DNA of 64,000 nucleotides from Bryopsis sp. KO-2023 (taxonomy: Eukaryota > Chlorophyta > Ulvophyceae > Bryopsidales > Bryopsidaceae), in assembly GCA_030272585.1 (NCBI GenBank), contig BSYQ01000014.1, positions 1,984,001 to 2,048,000 of the forward strand, read 5' to 3'. The notes below the pieces were generated by a model. That model was given only the letters and a program-made list of their open reading frames with translations. It made no database searches and was not told where the DNA came from. Below are positions 57,722 through 64,000 of this stretch, in pieces. The number at the start of each line of letters is the position of its first letter. Positions within the stretch are counted from its first letter, which is position 1. The translations under genes and the position numbers were made by a program.

Positions 57722-57886
57722 TGCTACTGGGACTTGGATGCATGTGCGGCAAAAATCGACGGCAGCTATGTGCTTCCTGATGGAGCAAACTTGGCGAAAC
57801 ATTTGTGCGAGCAGCTCAGCAAAGCTATAGGAAAAGAAGCTGTTCAAATCTTGGCCCTAGCCTCCAATAATACCCAGGTGCAGTGA
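57722..57886 (+). CDS. Candidate terminal exon
   Basis: It follows a good acceptor (CTGTAGTTTTCAG) and reads CYWDLDACAAKIDGSYVLPD to a stop after 54 residues, a plausible helical tail. Its 5' partner is not established. The upstream donor at 57151 is phase 2 and would select a different frame here. An alternative is a short secreted ORF at 57669 (MNISLFIQILFFVSVVFS). Confidence 0.35.
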   Translation, partial: CYWDLDACAAKIDGSYVLPDGANLAKHLCEQLSKAIGKEAVQILALASNNTQVQ

Positions 57887-58256
57887 AAGCATTCAGACGA
57901 TCAAAGAAGTAAATTAAAGTATAATTAATTTTAAGAAACTTAAGCTTGGATTTTCGTTTGCAATAAAGTATAATCCATTAGAAAAAAGCCCTGAAAAAAA
58001 ACAAAAGCTCCGTGCCACTCTTCCAACGCTCGAAAAAATAGCTCGAAACCGAATCAACTAACTGTAATTTCTCCACTTGAAATATTTTTTTTTTTCCATC
58101 TATTGCACGGTGCTGCAATACTGTTTGGAAAAGAAATCGATAATTTTCTTGATGCTTTCCTGAAACAGTCCATCATTTTTTGATATGATAAACAAAGCTG
58201 AGAAAAATGGGTGGGTTGATTGTCGAAAAATTCAGATCAGGAGTGCAGCCGCCAAG

Positions 58257-60299
58257 ATGTCGAGTGTAAACCACACCGATGCTCGAAATCGCAATCCAAA
58301 AAGGAAACCCCTGACTCTCTTTTTCCAGTCGCTGGATTTTTTTCTTTGGATGGCCCACACCGTCGAAATTTCCACATACCTGGCCTTAGCTTTTGCATTA
58401 TCCATCATCCTACCCCCCAGAGTGGTTTTTCTCAATCTATTGCTGTGCTTCCTGGGCGGGTGGCTGATCGCGGTGTTCTGCATCGAAACGATAAAACGCC
58501 AGGGCAGCTCCCCTCGCCCGGAGCATCTCAAAATCGGTGGTTTCCGGAAATTCTGCATGTTACTTAAGAATTATTGGGTGCTGATTCTCCTGTATTACCT
58601 TCTCCAACCATTCAATCGGCTCATTTCGCCTTGCTTGGAGTGGGTGGTTCTGTTTTTGCATGGTATTCGGGGGGCTGTGGGGAAAAGGCGAGCCCAGGAT
58701 ATGTATCCACACCCTGTGCTACTGATTCATGGCTTTGCATGTAATGCGATTTTCTGGATGCCCGTGAGATTCTATTTGGCATGGAAAGGGGTTAGGTGGG
58801 TGCATTCGGTAACTCTCAACCCATGGATGGGGGACATTGATGCCTATGCAGAAGATATCGCTGAAAAGGTGCTGATCACTGAAAAGCCGTTCTTAATTTT
58901 GGTCGGAAAAGGAGTCGATGTTATTAAACGGGAGATGATTGGATGGAAGGAAAAGAATTGTTTTTCACGAGCAGAGTTTGTTGAATGTATCAACCCAGAT
59001 TACCCATCTTAGAAATTGAATGGGCAATATGGTGTAACGATTGAGAAGAAAAATTATATATCAAAATGCCATTAAGTTTCAAGAAAAGTTTTGAAAGTGT
59101 TATTTGCCGTTGGCAGTCTTTTTTAAAGAAAGGGAACTTTTCAAAATCTGTATTGATTTTACAAAGCATCAAGCATCTACCCTCCCCCCCCCCACCCCCC
59201 AAAAAAGTATATATATATATAAAACAACAATAAAAAATTCAAAAATCAAGAGTGTGTGTTTTTTTTTGGTGACTTTGCTTTCGTGAAGGTCGATGAAATA
59301 TTGCAAAAAACGAGCGCTGAAAAAGTGATAATCGTTGGTCATTCGATGGGTGGCCTTGTTGGAAGATCATATATACAGAAAAGGGGCGGAGAGAGTAAGG
59401 TGGCTAAGCTGGTTTGCTTGGGAACTCCACATCATGGATCAGTTCTGAGTGGAATGTTGGCTGGCAAGCATTGTGGCGCTTTTTTGAACGTGAAACAGAT
59501 GGTCCGCGGGAGTCGGTTCTTGAAAGAGTTGAACGTATCGGAAGGGGGGTCAAGCAAGGGGGTGCCCATTACTAACATACTTTCCTATGATGATGAGCTT
59601 GTCGTTCCGCAAGAATCAGCTATTCTGAGGGTAGGGGCAGCTTCCTTTTTTTTTCCTTAGAAAGAAATCGAAAATTGGACGGAAAAGAGCAGTTGCAAGT
59701 ATCTCTCATTGAATTTTTGGGAGAGATAACATTTTTTTTTAGATATATATATATAAATATATATATTTGAGAGCGAAATTAGAAATAATGTTTAAAAAAA
59801 AGAAAAAAATGTTGAAACACAGTTGAATAAAATTAGAGATAGTAGAAGCGATTCATGTTCATGAGCCTTTTTCTCACCTGAATACCCCTGCTTGTAAAAA
59901 AATGAGCGATTAAAACTTTCCTCTTTTCAGTTTGACTTATTGTTATTTTATTTATCATTTTCAAATATATGACTAATATGTTTACTGCAACACGGATTAC
60001 ATCAACATGTAGCTCATTCATTATGGAAATGAGTATCATATTGACGCATTTATCCATTATTAAACAAATAAATAAAAAAATATATATATATATTGAAATT
60101 TATGGTCACATTTACTGCTTTTTCTTTTTTTTTGCAGATGCCCCATTGTAAGAATGTTTCATGTAGTGGCATAGGCCATCTATCCATGCCTTTTTCAATA
60201 GAAATTCAAAGGCACATTTTTCAAGAGATTTTTTCTGTCGGATCTGAGAAATACTCGGATCTACACCCAGACGCCGAAACTCCACGTAATAGTTTGTAG
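58257..60299 (+). CDS. Membrane-anchored alpha/beta-hydrolase (lipase/esterase), 371 aa
   Basis: Exons 58257-58868, 59289-59630 and 60138-60299 join in phase 0. An earlier in-frame ATG at 58185 would add 24 residues. The N-terminal third has two or three membrane segments (STYLALAFALSIILPP, FLNLLLCFLGGWLIAVFC, YWVLILLYYLLQPF). The hydrolase fold follows: the oxyanion-side HPVLLIHGFACNA (about residue 160), nucleophile Ser in VIIVGHSMGG (about 220), LGTPHHGS after it, the acid Asp probably in LSYDDELVVP, and His in SGIGHLSM (about 335). The GHSMGG and TPHHGS pair is typical of triacylglycerol lipase/EstA-like and PGAP1-like enzymes that cleave ester-linked acyl groups. The active site is set on the membrane surface by the TM anchor. 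The natural substrate cannot be read from the sequence. Confidence 0.88.
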
Positions 60300-62794
60300 C
60301 TTTTTATAGGTGCAATTCGGAAGGGAGGTTCTTTTCTTTCTTTTTTTTCTTTTTTGGCTGTTTTTCTTTCGAAACTGGTGAGTTCAGGCAGAGCAGTAAT
60401 GAAAAATATCCCATTTTTTCGCTGAAAAATAAAATTCTAACTAACTACAAGAAAAAAACAAGAAGAAGAAGAAAAAAAAAGCAGCAAGGCACCCATATGG
60501 TCCAAACAGGGAATGTCCCCCCCCCCTTTCCAAATTCACCCCTTTTTCCTCCCCCCCTTTTCAAATCACTGGACTCAAAATCTAGTATTGAGTGTCTGAT
60601 TTAACAATTTCTCAGAGGTGGGGAGGTAGGAGATTTAAGGGGGGGGGGGGGAGGATTTTTTTTATTTTTTTTTCAACCCGGGAAGTTTTACACATTTTGT
60701 TTCTCAACATTGTCTGGCTCCTTTTGGTTTGCTTTTTTTGTTTCAATGGAGAGAAGACCAAATCGGTTGATGCTGTTTTGAATGCTTGTGCTACCATTTC
60801 ATGCAATCGACAGACTTTTGGATGGTGTCGATGGCACGTTTCTTGGGGTTGTTTCTGTGGCTTTTTTTTTGTCTATCAAATTTTATAACACATAAATGGG
60901 AGTGGGAGAGAGTCGGCCCGTTTTGCTGCCCATAAAACGAAATTAGTGATCATTCGAGAGGTGATATCTCCTGATTGGGATTTTCTGTTGCTGATTTTTT
61001 GGAGGGGGGAGGAGGGTTCGAACATAGGACCTGGGCAATCTTAAAAAAAAATTCAAAAAATCAGGGAAAAAAGCTGGAAAAGATATTATAAAGATAGGTG
61101 AGAGAAATGAGGTGAAAAGCGATCTTTTTGTAGGACACATTCTCACCGTTTTTTGTTTTTTTGGAACCAAGTCTGATGTTCTTTGGAATGTGCATCAAGC
61201 AACAATGAGCTGGAAATGTATGAGCCAAGGGACAAGCGGCAGTAATGATGGCGAAAAAAGATTCAAGCTGGAGGTCATTTTGAGCATCCAAAAGATCAAT
61301 GGAATGCAAAAATGAGGGTTAGAAGCTCCTGCCAAGGCGGGGACTGTAGCAGGACATATTTCCTTTGGAAAAGAGTGATCTATAGATAAATGGGAGAGCT
61401 GTGTTTTTTTTCCACTATTTAGAATGTCTTTGGACATGTGTATCAACGTTTTTTTGGGGGTGTAGGGGTGGTCTGTAAGTTTTTTTAAGGGGCTTGCTCT
61501 GGTAATAATTTTATTAAAACTTTTGATTGGTAAGTATGAAAACGCACGTAGGTGCGTGCACACTTGGATGGTGGCCAGAGCGTTTTATGATGGATGGAAG
61601 GGAGGAGTCGTTGGATTTTCTGATTTTGGTTTGTAAAAAAAGCATCCTCCCATGTCTGACCGCAATCGAAACAAAGACTAAAATACAAAGCACAGATTAT
61701 TAAGGATTGCATACTACAAACATCATTCTTTTTTGTGCCGTTGGATGAAACCTTGGCTTGACGTGGTGCTTTTCTCGTATTCTTTTTGCCTTTTTTTTCC
61801 CTCTATTGGGTTGTGTCACAACTTGTGTGATACTTGAAGCAAGCCTCAATCAATGAGCTGTTCATGCGCGCCATTATCCTCATACCCATCCTCTCACTTT
61901 CCCCACCACCCACTACCTCCAATCAACCACCCAACATTCGAACTACACCCCTCTCGAACATACCATATCCTCCAACCACACTATCCTACCTCCGGGATCC
62001 CCACACCCCCTGGAGGATCATATCCGTCTCTCTTTTCAGTCTGGTGAGAGTCAGGTTTCGAAAGGGGGGCAAAAGAAAAAAGTGCCATTTTTTTTTGTTC
62101 CATTGCAAAAACTCCCGGGCTGAACCACAGATTGAATCTTCAAGCAAGAAACAACGATTCGCAAAAAAAAAATCGTACCAAAATTCAGGAAAAAAGAAAA
62201 GAAATTGTTCGGAAGAAATTGGGATCAACAAGAAAATCACTTCAGCATCTAACTTTTCCAAAAACGGAAAAAGAAAAAACATCTGGAGAGCAAATGCTTT
62301 TGCTCCCCAAAAGCAAACGCTTTCATTTCATCCGATAAAAATATTATATTTCAGAACACATCCTTTTTACATGGAATAATATTAAGACAGCATCTGCTCA
62401 CCATTTCCCCAATGGTCCAAAATTCATAATAAACCCACTGCCCGAAACGAAATCAAATTGCTGATTGGGGTCCTTGCATACATTTTTGAAAACAAAAAAA
62501 GAAATTGAAACACAACGGGGAGCTTTTTGCAAAGAAAAATGCTGTTATTCTTCGTACGGCAAAAGCCCATTTATAAATCACATTGGCTCAATAACCATTG
62601 TCTCTACTTCCCCCTATGTAAACCCACAACAAAATCAAGCCTGGAAAGAAAAGATTCTCCAAAAGGCGAAGGAAAAACTCCTTTTTTTTTTTTCCCCTGG
62701 CACTTCAATGGCGAGCAATCCACCAACCCATATTTATGTTGGTTTTTTTTACACGAAACCTTGTTTTTTCTTTCGGCATGGAGAGGATTTTTGT
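60300..62794. other. Intergenic, homopolymer-rich
   Basis: Poly-G/poly-T tracts are present at about 60510-60660. Frames lack domains or splice logic. I see nothing specific. Confidence 0.4.
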
Positions 62795-64000
62795 TCATTT
62801 GTTCCCCTCCTGGCCGGAGCAGCTGACGTTTTTCAAGACCTCATTTTCCCCCAGAAGGAAGAGTTCTGAAGCGATTTGAGTCGACGAGACATTGACAAAC
62901 TGAGCCTTGGAAGAAATTCCAGTTTCCAATCTGGCCCCAATGAAATCCAGAGCTCCACAGACACCATCACCAGCGCTGGCGATATTTCCGTCGAAAATGA
63001 CTTCGCCTATTTCGAGCTTTCCGCCCTGGAAGGCCTGGTGCATGGGGCAGAAGTCGGATCATACCAGTTGTTTTGTTACAGATTATTATTTATTGGAATC
63101 AATTTGTTGGGAAACATATCCATTTTCTGGCGTTATGTGCTACATTCTTCTTGAACAAGTAACGCCCCCCCCACAAAAAAAAAAAGATTAAAAATAATAA
63201 TAATTTAAGATCGTAGTTATGGAGAATCGAGAAAAACAAGAAGTCATCACATTATCCACTTTTTCCACCATCAAGTGTTGCCCCATTTCCCCTCCAATAA
63301 AAATAAAAAGGAACTAATACATATGTTTAAGAATATTAGTAAAATATCTTTACCTGAGCCCAGACGGCTCCACCGCGATCTGCCTTGTTGGTTGTGAACC
63401 ACACTCCATTCAAAAGCAGTTCGGAATCTTCCACAGAAATGGCCCCGCCTCTGGAAGCAGCGTTCCCCAGAAAAGCAGAGCTTTTGCCGATCACGCAAAT
63501 GACCGAGGAATCGGGGAAAGATCTGGACCCCACGATGGCAATGGCTCCTCCCTTTTGATCTTCCCCAATCAAAGCGGTGTTGTTTCTGAAGGTGGTACCA
63601 AAAATTCCGATCGTGGTGTTGCCATGAGTCCCCTGGCAAACAAAAAAAGCACGAAGGTTAAAAAAAATTCAGTCAGTTTATCTGTTTTTAACACCCCCCC
63701 CCAAAAAATAACAAAAAACAACAAAAAAATCGTTTTATTTTATTTCCCCTCCAAAAAATCACCTTTTCTTTATTTCTTTTTTTTCCTTTCCCTACAAAGA
63801 AATTACCTTTTCTTTATTTCTTTTTCCCTTCTAAAAAAATCAATTTTTTTTCCATCGTCTGAACGAAATTAATTGTAATTATCTGTGTTTAGTTTTTTAA
63901 AAACATACAAACCCGACCTCAGCGAAAATTGCTCCTCCTTCTCCAGCCAAATTAGCATCGAACGTCGAATTTCTGGCGGCCAAACTGGCACCGTATCGAA
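62795..64000 (-). CDS. Pmp-repeat protein, partial (runs off the right edge)
   Basis: Three exons in one frame: 64000-63918 (partial), 63632-63354 and 63025-62795. They carry the beta-helix motifs GGAIFAE, FRNNTA, GGAIAIVG, FLGNAASRGGAISV, GGAVWAQ and FDGN, as in the large gene at 19.8-30.8 kb. The GGA(I/V)xAQ/GT exon ends are shared with that family. The last exon either stops at 62795 or is spliced at GAG/GTCTTG (about 62841). No downstream Cys-rich or TRP-like exons follow, so it is a short form or its 3' exons are lost. Confidence 0.7.

Overview
This is a spliced nuclear sequence from a microbial eukaryote. It shows GT-AG introns (many only 49-110 bases), split signal-peptide exons, a U2 spliceosomal RNA gene and eukaryotic LTR and DNA transposons. 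The gene content fits an alga or related protist with a mixed gene set: very large proteins built of chlamydial-Pmp-like beta-helix repeats ending in a TRP-like membrane domain, an expansin-like wall protein, a glutamyl-endopeptidase-like protease and an organelle-type DnaJ. I cannot name the lineage from the sequence alone.

Layout. 1-8.4 kb is repeat-rich: palindromic GGAAGC minisatellites, a Gly-coding low-complexity block, an intact LTR retrotransposon (2073-7876, two LTRs identical by eye, one 1790-codon ORF) and a hairpin-rich element with CACTA/TAGTG ends. 8.4-9.4 kb holds a five-exon secreted Pro-rich protein. 12.4-12.6 kb holds U2 snRNA followed closely by a tRNA-like minihelix. 12.97-13.15 kb is a TTAA-flanked foldback element. 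15.85-18.03 kb is a Kazal plus trypsin-fold protease gene. 19.8-35.9 kb is a head-to-head pair of Pmp-repeat paralogues: a full 14-exon gene on the minus strand and a shortened one on the plus strand. 37.4-42.4 kb is an expansin-like gene whose coding exon is split by a 4005-bp CACTA-ended DNA transposon carrying a SWIM-finger transposase. 43.8-47.1 kb holds a DnaJ-like gene and a secreted Cys-rich protein. 48.6-52.6 kb is an LTR-flanked element with an integrase and a tandem-SH3 protein but no reverse transcriptase. 52.5-53.8 kb is a gene with duplicated exons abutting that element. 58.2-60.3 kb is a membrane-anchored alpha/beta-hydrolase, and a third Pmp-repeat gene runs off the right edge.

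The most unusual signals are: (1) three minus-strand minihelices (acceptor-like stem plus T-arm, each with an exact GGTTCGANTCC B-box, none with D or anticodon arms), one just behind U2; (2) the RT-less LTR element carrying tandem SH3 domains; (3) the CACTA element inserted in the expansin exon with a 3-bp target duplication, where removing it restores the frame exactly. Gene models were built by hand from splice motifs and reading-frame phase. Where I list exons, all phases add up to an open frame.
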